This document shows, piece after piece, positions 17,294 to 27,154 of a stretch of 64,000 bases of DNA. The stretch is from Oscillatoria princeps RMCB-10 (GTDB taxonomy: Bacteria; Cyanobacteriota; Cyanobacteriia; Cyanobacteriales; Oscillatoriaceae). The stretch's first letter is position 1. Every line of letters starts with the position of its first letter. The translations under genes were made by a program, and so were the position numbers. Below the pieces are notes generated by a model. That model had not been told where the DNA came from, ran no database searches, and worked only from the letters and a program-made list of their open reading frames with translations. The DNA lies in assembly GCA_019359235.1 (NCBI GenBank), contig JAHHHT010000013.1:169049-233048 (forward strand), read 5' to 3'.

Positions 17294-19162
17294 ATGATAC
17301 ATTGCCTGAATCCTTATTGCCAGAATCCGCTGAATCCTGACGGGAAAGTGTTTTGCCAGAGTTGTGGCTCAAAGCTGCAACTGAAAGATCGCTACTGTGC
17401 GATAAAGCTGCTGGGCGAGGGGGGATTCGGCAGGACCTTCATCGCCTCAGATGCCGACCGGCTGGAGGCTCCCTGCGTGATTAAGCAATTTTTGCCGCTG
17501 TCGCAAGTGCAGCAAAATCGGGGGTTGCTGGAAAAAGCGACGGAAATGTTCGCCGGGGAGGCAAAGCAGCTGCTGCAGCTGGGAGATCACCCGCAGATTC
17601 CCACCCTGTTTGCCGATTTTGAAGAAGAGGGGCGGCTGTATTTGGTGCAAGAGTTTATTGACGGGCAGAATTTGTTGCAGGAGTTGGAAGAGGGAGGGGC
17701 GTTTAGTGGGGAGAAGATAGAGGAACTGTTGCTGGATTTGCTGCCGGTGCTGAAGTACATCCACTCCAAACAGGTGATTCACCGGGATATTAAGCCAGAG
17801 AATGTCTTGCGCCGCAAGAGTGACGGCAAATTAGTGCTGATTGATTTTGGGGTTGCCAAGCAATTAACCGGCAGCGTTTTGATAAAAACCGGCACTAAAC
17901 TGGGCACCGAAGGCTACGCGCCCATTGAGCAGCTGCGAGGCGGAAAAGCCTATCCGGCGAGCGACCTTTACAGTTTGGGGGTCACCTGCATTCACCTGCT
18001 GACGGATACAGCACCCGACGAACTTCACGATCCGATGAAAGGGCGGTGGCTGTGGCGAAATAAGCTGATAGAACAGGGGAGAACCGCCAGCGATCGGTTG
18101 GGGAAAGTGATAGACAAACTGCTGCAAGACTGGGTGAGCGATCGCTACCAGTCAGCAGAGGAAGCGATCGCAGACCTTTACTGGGGGAATGCTGGAGCGC
18201 CAGCCGGCAATCCGCAACCTAAACTCACCAAATTTCAGCCGGCAACCACCAAGATTCAGCCCGCGCCGCCCCAGACTTGGCGGTGCGTGCACACGCTCAC
18301 CGGGCACACAAATTATGTCATAGGCGTCGCCATCAGCCCAGATAGCAAAACCCTCGCCAGTTGCAGTTATGACAAAACCATCAAATTGTGGCATTTGGAA
18401 ACCGGCAACCTGCTGGGAACCCTCACCGCGCACACCGGCTGGGTGAGTTGCCTCGCCATCAGTCCCGATGGCAAAACCCTCGCCAGCGGCAGTTTAGACA
18501 GCACCGTCAAACTGTGGGAAATTGGCAGTGGCAACCTCAGAAAAACGCTCACCGGCCATTCGGGATATGTGATTTCTATGGCGATCAGCCCGGATGGTAA
18601 ATTCCTCGCCAGTGGCTGTTTTGACAATAGCATAAAGCTGTGGGAATTGGCAACCGGCAACCCGATTGGAACCCTAATGGGGCACACCGGCTATGTGGAA
18701 TCCCTCGCCATCAGTCCGGATGGAAACACCCTCGCCAGCGGGGGTGGATATGACGATCACAGTATCAAACTGTGGAATGTAAGAGATGGCATTCTGACCC
18801 ACACCTTCCGAGGTCATTCCGCCTCAGTGCGCTCTTTGGCCTTCAGTCCCGATGGCAAGAGAATCGTGAGTGGGAGTGAGGACAAGACCGTGAAGATTTG
18901 GGATGTGAGTGCGAAGAAAGAGCTCTACACGCTCTCGCATCCCTCATGGGTTCAGGCGGTGGCGATAAGTCCGGATGGCGAGACATTTGCCAGTGGCAGC
19001 CGCGACAGTATAATCAAGGTGTGGGAGTTGCAAAATGGGCAATTGCGGTACAGTTTGAGGTGGCATTCTGGGCCAGTAACTTCGCTGGCGTTCAGTCCCG
19101 AGGGCACCCGTTTAGTGAGTGGGAGTTGGGACAAGACAGTTAAGATTTGGCAAGGGGAGTAG
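17294..19162 (+). CDS. Ser/Thr kinase with zinc ribbon and WD40 propeller
   Basis: A 622-residue protein with the same architecture as the kinase at 13763: CLNPYC and CQSCG ribbon, kinase domain (about 33-300) with GEGGFGRTF, CVIKQF, HRDIKPEN, LIDFGVAKQL and YAPIEQL, then seven WD40 blades from about residue 325, each with SPDGKTLASGS and a closing LW. Unlike the 13763 protein, the catalytic loop is canonical. The propeller probably recruits partners or substrates; in cyanobacteria such kinases are usually thought to act in stress or motility signalling, but nothing here names the pathway. ATG 17294 gives the standard MIHCLNP start. Confidence 0.9.
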   Translation: MIHCLNPYCQNPLNPDGKVFCQSCGSKLQLKDRYCAIKLLGEGGFGRTFIASDADRLEAPCVIKQFLPLSQVQQNRGLLEKATEMFAGEAKQLLQLGDHPQIPTLFADFEEEGRLYLVQEFIDGQNLLQELEEGGAFSGEKIEELLLDLLPVLKYIHSKQVIHRDIKPENVLRRKSDGKLVLIDFGVAKQLTGSVLIKTGTKLGTEGYAPIEQLRGGKAYPASDLYSLGVTCIHLLTDTAPDELHDPMKGRWLWRNKLIEQGRTASDRLGKVIDKLLQDWVSDRYQSAEEAIADLYWGNAGAPAGNPQPKLTKFQPATTKIQPAPPQTWRCVHTLTGHTNYVIGVAISPDSKTLASCSYDKTIKLWHLETGNLLGTLTAHTGWVSCLAISPDGKTLASGSLDSTVKLWEIGSGNLRKTLTGHSGYVISMAISPDGKFLASGCFDNSIKLWELATGNPIGTLMGHTGYVESLAISPDGNTLASGGGYDDHSIKLWNVRDGILTHTFRGHSASVRSLAFSPDGKRIVSGSEDKTVKIWDVSAKKELYTLSHPSWVQAVAISPDGETFASGSRDSIIKVWELQNGQLRYSLRWHSGPVTSLAFSPEGTRLVSGSWDKTVKIWQGE

Positions 19163-19199
19163 GAACCGCTGATGGACGAGTATACACACGAGTAGCCGA

Positions 19200-19322
19200 G
19201 AGCCGTATAGCGGTTCGTTCTTGAGTTGTGAAAATTCTTTTTTAATAAACCGCTCCTCAGCCAAGAGCGCCAAGGAAAGAAAAGAGAGAGGGCTCTCACA
19301 ACTCATTTAGAACTGCTATATA
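19200..19322 (-). repeat. Dispersed element GTGAGAGCCCTCTCTCTTTTC...AGAACTGCTATATA
   Basis: The same roughly 95-bp element occurs in the opposite orientation at about 31588-31680. Both contain GAGAGCCCTCTCTCTTTTCTT, a GGCGCTC/TTGGCGTC stretch and the terminus AGAAC(T/C)GCTATATA. The second copy truncates a hicA gene, so the element appears to be mobile or recombinogenic. Confidence 0.65.
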
Positions 19323-19412
19323 CAAAGGAAGTCTGCCGGTGCGGACTTTTTCTATTGTTGCCGAGAGACTATCGGTTAGCATGCCGCTGATATAGCTGGG
19401 AATGCGTTCGCT

Positions 19413-19802
19413 TCACCACTGCTCAATTTCCAGCCCATCCACCAAGCTAAAATGCGCGTCGTCCGTCGCCAATTTCCAGCCATGTTCAAGGCATTGCGCT
19501 GCAATCCAGATGTCGTTTTCAGGAATCGGGCGTCCCTTGCGCTTCAATGCGAGGCGGCTTCGCGAGTAGAAGGCAGCTGTTTCTCGTCCTGCCGGCACCA
19601 CCGTGCAGGCGTCAATAAACTGCAAGTAGCGCCTGAGGTTTTGCAGGGAACGCGCCGAGTTTTCAGCGCCAAACAGAAGTTCCCCCACAACGGTCAACGG
19701 CAGCACGACAGTCGGCAGAGCGAGTACATGGTTCACCACAATTTGGTCGCCGTTAAGATAGCGAATCGCTATTGAAGTATCCAGCGCAGTTTCACCAGCC
19801 AT
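19413..19802 (-). CDS. vapC: PIN-domain ribonuclease toxin (VapC family)
   Basis: A 129-residue PIN-domain protein. The acidic metal-binding residues are visible in ALDTSIAIRYL (Asp, near the N-terminus), VGELLFGA (Glu), ENDIWIAAQCLEHG (Asp) and ATDDAHF (Asp). VapC toxins cleave tRNA or other RNA when released from their antitoxin. ATG 19802 is chosen because it gives the standard N-terminus and overlaps the antitoxin stop by 11 bases; the longer frame upstream lies within the antitoxin gene. Transcribed after its antitoxin on the minus strand. Confidence 0.85.
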   Translation of the reverse strand: MAGETALDTSIAIRYLNGDQIVVNHVLALPTVVLPLTVVGELLFGAENSARSLQNLRRYLQFIDACTVVPAGRETAAFYSRSRLALKRKGRPIPENDIWIAAQCLEHGWKLATDDAHFSLVDGLEIEQW

Positions 19803-20022
19803 TGGAGTCAATTTTCTCAAATTCGTCTGCAATAGTACGCTGTAAATCGGAAGCTTCCTCATCGCTGAGAATGCCGGCAAACTCCTGCAGGGGGTGCTGT
19901 GCTGCCGGCTCGCACTCAATGGTAATCTTTACTTTACTGTTTTCTGGCAAACCCGGCAACGCTTGCAGCGGGCGCAGGACCCCATTTTCATAAATCGCTT
20001 CAATAGTTTGAGTCTGTGTCAT
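19792..20022 (-). CDS. Antitoxin of the DUF104/AF2212-like family
   Basis: A 76-residue protein starting MTQTQTIEAIYENGVLRPLQAL. This N-terminus is typical of the DUF104 antitoxin family often paired with PIN toxins, and it is followed by GLPENSKVKITIE and an acidic helical C-terminus (LSDEEASDLQRTIADEFEKI) that would wrap the toxin. ATG 20022 is preferred over an earlier in-frame start at 20058 because the family begins at MTQTQ. It precedes and overlaps vapC by 11 bases, the usual antitoxin-first order. Likely autoregulated as a complex, but no operator could be identified. Confidence 0.8.
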   Translation of the reverse strand: MTQTQTIEAIYENGVLRPLQALPGLPENSKVKITIECEPAAQHPLQEFAGILSDEEASDLQRTIADEFEKIDSNGW

Positions 20023-20479
20023 ATTGCTCTCAAGATGGCTTGACTGGGTTAACTTCATTATTACTTATATCGCTGTCATTTGCCTGCCGGTGGGGTGGCT
20101 TTGGCCAAAATGCCAGGGATTTGGCCAACGCCTGGTGGGGCGTCTGACTCAAGACAGTTAAGATTGGAACCGCAGACGCACGCAGATGGACGCAGATTCT
20201 CTTGTTGCCGAGATACCGGGCGATTGAAACTCACTGCGACAAACGAAGTCCGCCTAAGAAAGCGCGGCGTGCGCCAACGCGGACTTCTCGGATTACCTCA
20301 CACCCCTCTTCCCTCTGCGCCCTTGGCGTCTACCCTGCGGGTAGGCGCTTCGCCTAAGCGCTCTTAGCGCTAGCCGCTTGCGCCTCTATGGCGGTTCAAA
20401 TAAACACCGGCACTCTGCAGTTGAAATCCAAACCGGCACCGGCATATAATAAAAGTCACCCCCTGACACTTACCCAATT
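20023..20479. other. Intergenic repeat debris
   Basis: About 450 bp without a gene. It holds ACGCAGATGGACGCAGATTCTC-like simple sequence (20165-20200), a degenerate palindrome GCGCTTCGCCTAAGCGC / GCGCTAGCCGCTTGCGC (20340-20385), and a TATAAT-like box at 20445 about 35 bases before the kinase start. Confidence 0.5.
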
Positions 20480-22189
20480 ATGGTCTGCTGCCTCAATCCC
20501 GATTGTCAGAATCCCCAGAATCCTGATGGCAACAAATTTTGCAACAGTTGCGGGGCAAAATTGCAGCCGGTGCTGAGAAGTCGATACCGCATCATCAAAC
20601 CCCTCGGACAGGGGGGATTTGGCAGAACTTATTTGGCGGAGGATATAGACAAGCTGAACGAGCGATGCGTCGTCAAGCAACTGGCACCGGCAGCGCAAGG
20701 CAGTTCGGCGCTGCAGAAGGCAACGCAGCTGTTTGGGGAAGAGGCGCGGCGACTGCAACAGCTGGGAGAGCATCCGCAAATTCCCGCCCTTTATGCTTAT
20801 TTTGAGGAAGACCGGCGGCTGTATCTGGTGCAGCAGTTTATTGAGGGGCGGGATTTGAAGGAGGAGTTGCAGCAGCAGGGGGCGTTTAGCGAGGAAAAGA
20901 TTTGCGAATTTTTGAAAAGCCTGCTGCCGGTGCTGCAATTTGTCCACGAGCATCAGGTGATTCACCGGGATATCAAGCCTCAGAATATCATGCGCCGCAG
21001 CCGAGACTGCCGGCTGGTGCTGATTGATTTCGGGGCTTCCAAGGAGTTGACGGCAACGGTTATGGCAAAACCGGGAACGTCAATTGGTTCTAACGGGTAT
21101 GCGCCGCTTGAACAAATGGAGCATGGCGAAGCGTATCCGGCGAGTGACTTGTTCAGTTTGGGCGCGACTTGCTTTCATTTGCTGACAGGGATTTCCCCGT
21201 TTCAGCTGTGGGTGAGAAGTGGCTATAGTTGGGTGGGGTGTTGGCGGGAATATTTGAAAACGCCGGTGAGTGAGAAATTGGGGCGGGTTCTGGATAAACT
21301 ATTGCAAGTGGATATGGAGCTGCGCTACCAATCCGCAGAGGAAGTTATCAAGGATTTGAGCAGTCAGACGCTGGTTGTTTCTAAACTGGGTCGGGGCGAC
21401 TGCACAAGTATCAGTGAGGCGATGAAAAAGGCTCAAACCGGCACGCGCATTCTGGTGCAGCCCGGGGTTTACAGTGAGGGGGTGGTGATTGACAAGCCGG
21501 TGGAAATTATTGGCGACGGCGCGAGGGAAGAAATTGTTATTGATTGCGCGGATTCGCCTTGTCTGCAGATGCGGGCGGATTATGCAGTGGTGCGCAATTT
21601 AAGTGTGCGCGGGCGGTCACCTCTTCGGGAGGTTGGCGACCCAAATGACAGCGCTATTTACATAGCTCAAGGATGTCTTGTTGTGGGGGACTGTCAGATT
21701 ACATCTGAAACGGGCGCTGGCATTGCTATCGAGGGAGTAAAAGCGAATCCGATTGTCCGGCGTTGCAAGATTTACAGTGGAAATAGTGTGGGCGTCTGGG
21801 TGTTTAAAAATGGGCAGGGCACTGTAGAGGATTGCGACATTGCTGGGAATGCCAGTGTGGGGGTGCAAATCAGCGAGGGGGGCAATCCGGTGATTCGCCG
21901 GTGCGCTATCCATGACGGGAAGAATGTCGGCGTATATGTCAGCGACAATGGTTTGGGTACGGTGGAAGATTGCGAGATTTTCGGCAATGCCGGTGCGGGG
22001 GTGCTAATCATGCAGGGGGGTGTGCCGGTGATTCGCCGGTGCAAGATCAATCGGAACGGGTATAAGGCGGTGTGGGTGCTGGAAAAGGGTGCGGTAACAG
22101 TTGAAGATTGCGATTTAACCGGCAATTCTCGGGGCGCTTGGGATATTGGATTGTGGTGCAAGGTGCAGCGCACCGGCAATAAGGAATGA
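20480..22189 (+). CDS. Ser/Thr kinase fused to a parallel beta-helix domain
   Basis: A 569-residue protein. N-terminal zinc ribbon (CLNPDC, CNSCG), kinase domain (about 35-290) with GQGGFGRTY, CVVKQL, HRDIKPQN, LIDFGASKEL and YAPLEQM. From about residue 300 it becomes a right-handed parallel beta-helix of the pectin-lyase/NosD type: ISEAMKKAQTGTRILVQPGVYSEG opens the helix, and repeated coils follow, such as NPIVRRCKIYSG.SVGVWV and GTVEDCDIAGNASVGV, about 22 residues per turn. Such helices usually bind carbohydrate or protein; here the domain replaces the WD40 propeller of the neighbouring kinases. No membrane segment. ATG 20480 gives the family start. It is followed immediately by a 10-copy tandem repeat. 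Confidence 0.88.
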   Translation: MVCCLNPDCQNPQNPDGNKFCNSCGAKLQPVLRSRYRIIKPLGQGGFGRTYLAEDIDKLNERCVVKQLAPAAQGSSALQKATQLFGEEARRLQQLGEHPQIPALYAYFEEDRRLYLVQQFIEGRDLKEELQQQGAFSEEKICEFLKSLLPVLQFVHEHQVIHRDIKPQNIMRRSRDCRLVLIDFGASKELTATVMAKPGTSIGSNGYAPLEQMEHGEAYPASDLFSLGATCFHLLTGISPFQLWVRSGYSWVGCWREYLKTPVSEKLGRVLDKLLQVDMELRYQSAEEVIKDLSSQTLVVSKLGRGDCTSISEAMKKAQTGTRILVQPGVYSEGVVIDKPVEIIGDGAREEIVIDCADSPCLQMRADYAVVRNLSVRGRSPLREVGDPNDSAIYIAQGCLVVGDCQITSETGAGIAIEGVKANPIVRRCKIYSGNSVGVWVFKNGQGTVEDCDIAGNASVGVQISEGGNPVIRRCAIHDGKNVGVYVSDNGLGTVEDCEIFGNAGAGVLIMQGGVPVIRRCKINRNGYKAVWVLEKGAVTVEDCDLTGNSRGAWDIGLWCKVQRTGNKE

Positions 22190-22190
22190 C

Positions 22191-22450
22191 CGTTTGTAGT
22201 AGGGCTTTAGCCCCACCGTTTGTAGTAGGGCTTTAGCCCCACCGTTTGTAGTAGGGCTTTAGCCCAAAGGTTTGTAGTAGGGCTTTAGCCCAAAGGTTTG
22301 TAGTAGGGCTTTAGCCCCACCGTTTGTAGTAGGGCTTTAGCCCCACCGTTTGTAGTAGGGCTTTAGCCCCTCCGTTTGTAGTAGGGCTTTAGCCCCTCCG
22401 TTTGTAGTAGGGCTTTAGCCCCTCCGTTTGTAGTAGGGCTTTAGCCCCTC
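22191..22450 (+). repeat. 26-bp tandem repeat x10 (TTTGTAGTAGGGCTTTAGCCC)
   Basis: Ten contiguous 26-bp units, differing mainly in the last three to four bases (CCAC, CAAA or CCTC). GGGCTTTAGCCC at the centre is a near-palindrome. The same core appears inverted in 58-bp tandem units at 40762-40900 and as three copies at 57212-57290. No variable spacers exist, so it is not a CRISPR. Confidence 0.95.
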
Positions 22451-22578
22451 CGGTGCCCTTACTTCCACTGGGTAGGGGCGGGCTTGCCAACATCTTTGGC
22501 TCCCACCGGCATCTTAGATAAACCCTCCCCCACACAGCAAGCCAGATATTATTACAGTATAGCAAGACAGGAAATATT

Positions 22579-22905
22579 GTGAAATATATGAAAATGCCGG
22601 CCAGCGAGGGCGAGCGAGAGTTTCTGATTGAATATCTCAAAGAACCAGAACACGCCGCTGACTTGCTCGAAGCTATCTTAGAAGAAAAAGAACCCGAGCC
22701 TGAATTGCTACGAAACGCGCTTAAAAAGGTTGTTGAGGCTCGCCTCCGGATAGACAGTCTCTCGGAGTCAGCCAAACAGCAGTGGGAAAAACTCGACAAG
22801 ATGCTCTCCGAAACCGGCGGCTCAGAAATTTACACCCTGGTAGAGTTACTGGAGGCGCTGGGATTTCGGCTAGCCGTAACGCTCAAAGAGGAAAATACAG
22901 CTTGA
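22579..22905 (+). CDS. Antidote-like protein without an adjacent toxin
   Basis: A 108-residue protein starting at GTG 22579 behind AGGA; an internal ATG at 22588 is possible. The N-terminal segment REFLIEYLKEPEHAADLLEAILEE and the C-terminal segment IYTLVELLEALGFRLAVTLKEE match the frame of the probable addiction-module antidote family (HigA-like, beside RelE-type toxins). The central HTH seems degenerate: the region between reads SLSESAKQQWEKLDKMLSETGG. No toxin frame lies within several hundred bases on either side: a tandem repeat precedes it and dnaE follows on the other strand. It is therefore either an orphan antitoxin or a DNA-binding regulator that has lost its partner. Confidence 0.6.
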   Translation: MKYMKMPASEGEREFLIEYLKEPEHAADLLEAILEEKEPEPELLRNALKKVVEARLRIDSLSESAKQQWEKLDKMLSETGGSEIYTLVELLEALGFRLAVTLKEENTA

Positions 22906-22939
22906 GTGGGGTGCGTTCCTGGGAGGAACGCACCCTACT
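22905..22939. repeat. Dispersed palindrome, GTAGGGTGCGTTCC family
   Basis: Inverted repeat AGTGGGGTGCGTTCCT / AGGAACGCACCCTACT between the convergent ends of the 22579 gene and dnaE. Position suggests a bidirectional terminator role, though no T-tract follows. Confidence 0.75.
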
Positions 22940-22984
22940 GCTTGAAAGTAGGGTGCCTTCCCCTACTGCTTACTTACCGGCACC

Positions 22985-25900
22985 TCAAAAGTCGATTTCC
23001 TCTGCCGGCGCGGGCGCACCGGCACTCCCAGAAATGCGGGCGGGAAACCCACCGGCATTGAGCCGGTCTACAGCGCTTTGGCAGTCTTGCACCCAGAATT
23101 TGTGCTCGAAGCGAACCGCCTCACGCGGGCGCTGACCGGCAACCCTGGCTAGCACCGGCACTTTTGGCTTATCTTTCTCCCCTGAGTATTCTTCCAAAAT
23201 CGTCCTCAGGTTGCTGACTTTTTCGTCAGTGTCCACCAGCGGCGGCGTCAGTTCCAGCCTCACGAACTGAGCCGGTTCAATCCGCACCGCATTTTCAACA
23301 ATCACCTGGGTTTTTTCCTGGCGCACCTCCACTTTACCCCAGATCAGCAGGGAGGCGTCTGTCACCAGAGAGGATGCAACGCTCGCGTAAGTCCGGGGAA
23401 AAACAACCGCTTCAGCTTCACTGTCGGGGTCTTCCAGTTGCAGAAACGCCATGTCCTCGCCATTTTTAGTCGTTATCTGCTTAACTTTTGTCAGCGTCAC
23501 AGCGCAGAAGACTGTTTTCCCCTTGTGCTTGTCCAGCTCGCTGAGACTGACCGGCGCAAAACCCAGCCTTTCGGAGGCTTTTCGCACAGATATGCCGGTG
23601 GGAGGCGAGTCCTCCTCTCCCACGTCTTTTACTCCCTGCGCCTTCGATTCTACGATCGTACCGCGCTCCAGATCGATGCGCTTCACATCCTCAACAAGCA
23701 GCTGGGTTCGATCGTCTTGCTTGTCCACTCTGCCTGAGATGAGTAGAGGCTCGTCTATCACCAGTAATTCGCTAATCTCTTCGTAAGCCTTGGGAAAAAC
23801 TACAGCTTCGGCTTGAGCTTCCAAGTCTTCGATTTGCAGCCGCGCCATCCGCTCGCCTTTTTTAGTCGTCATCGGCTTCATTTCTGCCAGCATGACGATC
23901 GCGCTGACGGTTTTCCCCCGCTTCGCGTCCAGCTGGCTGAGACTGACTATTTCAATACGCAGCTGGCTGGCGGCTTGCTGCGCGAATTTCAGGGGGTGGT
24001 CGGACACATAGAAGCCCAGCAGTTCTTTTTCAAACTTCAACTTTTCCTTCTGAGTAAAATCCTCAACCGGCTTGGCTTTGGGGGCGGATTCAAAACCCTG
24101 GGTGCCTCCTGAACCCGACCCCATACCGCCCAGCAGGTCAAGTAAATTGCCCTGACCAATTTCTTTGTCTTTAGCCCGGTCTTGCGCCCAAGAAGTCACC
24201 AGCTTCAGGTCTTCGATTAATTGGTGCCGGTTGGGGTTAAGCTTGTCCAGCGCACCGCATTTGATCAGAGATTCCAGAGCGCGGCTGTTGACCGTGCGCA
24301 AATCTACCCGGTCGCACAAATCCGCCAGAGACTTAAACGCTCCTCCCTTATTCCGCGCCGCCAAAATACACGCAACCGCTCCCTCTCCCAGATTTCGGAC
24401 TGCGGACAGCCCAAATATAATTTTGCGCTCCCCCGGCGTCAGCGGCGTGAACTCCACGTCAGAGCGATTAATGTCCGGCGGCTCCATCTCAATTCCCGAA
24501 CTCAAGCAGTTGGCGATGTATTTCTTCACCTTATCCTGGTCGTCGCTGTTCGCCGTCAGCAGCGCCGCCATGTACTCAACCGGATAGTTCCCCTTCAGAT
24601 AGGCGGTTTGATAGGTGACATAGGCGTAAGCCGTGGAGTGGGACTTGTTGAAGCAATACTCCGCGAACTTCACCATTTGATCGAACAAATCTTCCGCTAC
24701 AGCGCGTTTAACTCCATTTTTCGCCGCCCCGTCCAGGAAAAGCTCCCGCTGCTTTTGCATCTCTTCGGGCTTCTTTTTTCCCATCGCTCTCCTCAGCAAA
24801 TCTGCCTGCCCCAAGGAGTAGCCGGCCAAATCTTGGGCCACCTTCATAATTTGCTCCTGGTAAACCAGAACCGCATAAGTCTCTTGGAGAATCGGCTCTA
24901 ACAGCGAGTGCTGGTATTTAATGGGCTCCCTCCCGTGCTTGCGGCTAATAAACAGCGGAATCAACCCGGCATCCAAAGGCCCGGGCCGGTAGAGCGCCAG
25001 AATCGAGGAAATATCTTCCAGACAAGATGGCTTCAAGTCTCGCACGATCTGGCGCATGCCCGAAGATTCTAACTGAAAAATGCCTTCCAGCTCACCTTTC
25101 TCTAAAACTTTATAAGCTTTCTCAACATCTTCAGGCAGCTTTTTCAGCGTTGCGAATTTTTTTTGAGCTGTTCGGGCGTCATCTGGCAGCATTTCTGGAT
25201 TGATATTGAGGCGGTGTGTTTTGTTAATCAAATCAACCGTTTTCTGGAGCATTGTCAGGTTTTTTAACCCCAAAAAGTCCATTTTCAGCAGCCCCAGAGA
25301 TTCCAGGTCTTCCATAGGATACTGCGTGATGACCGCGCCTTTCTCATTCCGCTGCAGCGGCACAATCTCATCCAGGGGAACAGCTGAAATAATCACACCG
25401 GCAGCGTGCACCCCAGAGCTTTTGTTCGTCCCCTCAATCCGCAGCGCCATATCCAGCCACCGCCGGACTTTTTCCTCGCTGTCATAAGCTTTCTTAAACT
25501 CCGGTTCCGGCGTTTCATCCGAAATCATCACCGAGAGTTTCTCCGGTTTTCCCCGCGACACCGGAATCGACTTAGCCATCTTGTCCGCTTCCGCGTAGGG
25601 AATGTCCAGCACCCGGGCCACATCTTTCAAAACCGCCTTCGAGGTCATGCGGTTAAAAGTAATAATCTGCGCCACCTTGTCTTCGCCGTACTTCCCCGTA
25701 ACATATTCTATCACCCGATCGCGCTTGTCAACACAGAAATCCGTGTCAATATCTGGCATGGATTTCCGCTCAGGGTTCAAGAATCGCTCGAATAGAAGCC
25801 CGTGATACACCGGGTCAATGTTAGTAATCCTCAACGAGTACGCCACAAGAGAGCCCGCAGCCGAGCCGCGCCCCGGGCCAACAGGAATGCCATTATCTCT

Positions 25901-26977
25901 GGCATATTTTATATAATCCCACACCACCAAGAAGTAACTGGAAAACCCCATCTGCTGAATCATCTTCAGCTCATACTCCAGCCGCTCTTTGTAAACCGGC
26001 TTGATTTCCGAGCGGGATTTGGCCTCTGGCATGCGCTCTAGCAGTCCTTCCCAAGCCTGTTCCTCCACATAAGTATCAGCCGTGTGACCGGCAGGGATGG
26101 GATAGTCAGGAATGCGCGGCTCGTCCATTATGTTGTACTTCTCGACTTTGCTGGCGACTTCCAAGGTGTTGGAGATCGCCTCCTGAATCACATCATCCGG
26201 CAAATGGTCGCGGAACAGCTTCCCCATCTCCTCAGCGGACTTGAGATATTCCGTACCGCTGTAGCGCATGCGCTTTTCGTCTGCAATCAGCTGGCCGGTT
26301 TGCACGCACAGCAAGGCGTCGTGAGCTTCAACGTCAGTACAAAACGTAAAGTGCGAGTCATTGGTGGCAACAATTTTAATTCCCAACTCCCGCCCAATCT
26401 TCACGAGCCCCACATTCACAATCCGGTCTTCCCAGCTGCCGTGGTCTTGAATTTCTAAATAATAATCGTCCCCAAATAAATCCTTGTACCACTCAGCCAC
26501 CAGCTTCGCCTCTTCCAGCCGGTCATTCAGAATCAGTCTCGGCAGCTCACCGGCCAGACACCCACTGGTGACAATTAGCCCTTCGCTGTACTCTGCCAGC
26601 TGTTCTTTTGTAATGCAAGGGCGGGCCATTATCCCTTTCCCCTGCATGCCGGTCAGCTGGGATTTCGTAGTCAGCTTCACCAAATTTTTATAGCCTTGGT
26701 TGTTTTTCGCCAAAACAACTTGGTGGTGCGGTCTGTAATACCCCCTCGCGTTTTTAATTCTGTCGTTCACCACATACATTTCATTGCCGACAATCGGCTT
26801 TACCCCTTTGCCGCGACAGACTTTCATCAGCTCAATCGCCCCGTACATTACGCCGTGATCCGTGAGCGCAATTGCCGGCATTCCCAACTCCACAGCTCGC
26901 CCCACTAACTGCGGCAGCTGGCTGACTCCATCGAGCAGGCTGTAATCACTGTGAGTGTGCAGACCCACGAAAGACAT
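22985..26977 (-). CDS. dnaE: DNA polymerase III alpha subunit (unsplit)
   Basis: The replicative polymerase, 1,330 residues. The N-terminal PHP domain begins [11 protein letters not shown]; the palm carries [10 protein letters not shown]; the finger and beta-binding regions follow. The site where most cyanobacterial dnaE genes are split by an intein ([14 protein letters not shown]) is continuous here, so there is neither intein nor split. The C-terminus is longer than the usual roughly 1,170-1,190 residues because the OB-fold region is present twice: [35 protein letters not shown] and [35 protein letters not shown], about 150 residues apart. GGGGA precedes ATG 26977. Cytoplasmic, part of the replisome. 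Confidence 0.95.
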   Translation of the reverse strand: MSFVGLHTHSDYSLLDGVSQLPQLVGRAVELGMPAIALTDHGVMYGAIELMKVCRGKGVKPIVGNEMYVVNDRIKNARGYYRPHHQVVLAKNNQGYKNLVKLTTKSQLTGMQGKGIMARPCITKEQLAEYSEGLIVTSGCLAGELPRLILNDRLEEAKLVAEWYKDLFGDDYYLEIQDHGSWEDRIVNVGLVKIGRELGIKIVATNDSHFTFCTDVEAHDALLCVQTGQLIADEKRMRYSGTEYLKSAEEMGKLFRDHLPDDVIQEAISNTLEVASKVEKYNIMDEPRIPDYPIPAGHTADTYVEEQAWEGLLERMPEAKSRSEIKPVYKERLEYELKMIQQMGFSSYFLVVWDYIKYARDNGIPVGPGRGSAAGSLVAYSLRITNIDPVYHGLLFERFLNPERKSMPDIDTDFCVDKRDRVIEYVTGKYGEDKVAQIITFNRMTSKAVLKDVARVLDIPYAEADKMAKSIPVSRGKPEKLSVMISDETPEPEFKKAYDSEEKVRRWLDMALRIEGTNKSSGVHAAGVIISAVPLDEIVPLQRNEKGAVITQYPMEDLESLGLLKMDFLGLKNLTMLQKTVDLINKTHRLNINPEMLPDDARTAQKKFATLKKLPEDVEKAYKVLEKGELEGIFQLESSGMRQIVRDLKPSCLEDISSILALYRPGPLDAGLIPLFISRKHGREPIKYQHSLLEPILQETYAVLVYQEQIMKVAQDLAGYSLGQADLLRRAMGKKKPEEMQKQRELFLDGAAKNGVKRAVAEDLFDQMVKFAEYCFNKSHSTAYAYVTYQTAYLKGNYPVEYMAALLTANSDDQDKVKKYIANCLSSGIEMEPPDINRSDVEFTPLTPGERKIIFGLSAVRNLGEGAVACILAARNKGGAFKSLADLCDRVDLRTVNSRALESLIKCGALDKLNPNRHQLIEDLKLVTSWAQDRAKDKEIGQGNLLDLLGGMGSGSGGTQGFESAPKAKPVEDFTQKEKLKFEKELLGFYVSDHPLKFAQQAASQLRIEIVSLSQLDAKRGKTVSAIVMLAEMKPMTTKKGERMARLQIEDLEAQAEAVVFPKAYEEISELLVIDEPLLISGRVDKQDDRTQLLVEDVKRIDLERGTIVESKAQGVKDVGEEDSPPTGISVRKASERLGFAPVSLSELDKHKGKTVFCAVTLTKVKQITTKNGEDMAFLQLEDPDSEAEAVVFPRTYASVASSLVTDASLLIWGKVEVRQEKTQVIVENAVRIEPAQFVRLELTPPLVDTDEKVSNLRTILEEYSGEKDKPKVPVLARVAGQRPREAVRFEHKFWVQDCQSAVDRLNAGGFPARISGSAGAPAPAEEIDF

Positions 26978-27008
26978 AAGTCCCCGCTAATTTCATATTT
27001 CATCTTAC

Positions 27009-27014
27009 ATTATA
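27009..27014 (-). promoter_or_regulatory. -10 box upstream of dnaE
   Basis: TATAAT on the minus strand, 32 bases before the dnaE start codon. No good -35 was found at the normal distance, so this is a partial promoter call. Confidence 0.4.
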
Positions 27015-27063
27015 CACGATCCTCGCAAACTTGTTTCCCGCCACCGCCTGGAAACAAAAAATA

Positions 27064-27105
27064 CTCCCCCTCCCCGCAAGCGGGGAGGGGGTAGGGGGGT
27101 GGGGT
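27064..27105. repeat. Dispersed GC-rich palindrome (CTCCCCCTCCCCGC family)
   Basis: CTCCCCCTCCCCGCAAGCGGGGAGGGGG followed by TAGGGGGGTGGGG; same family as 11044. It lies between the dnaE promoter region and the 3' end of the hydrolase gene. Confidence 0.85.
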
Positions 27106-27154
27106 TTTTTCCGGGCGAGGGGATACCAGGCGAGGTGATAAATGTCAAGGGTTC

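Noticed and set aside
22191..22450. Possible CRISPR array
   Set aside because: The 26-bp units are contiguous, without unique spacers, and no cas genes are in the window. The decamers at 50311 were rejected for the same reason.
24300..25000. Split intein or intein in dnaE
   Set aside because: The usual site reads through without insertion, and no intein motifs were found anywhere in the frame.
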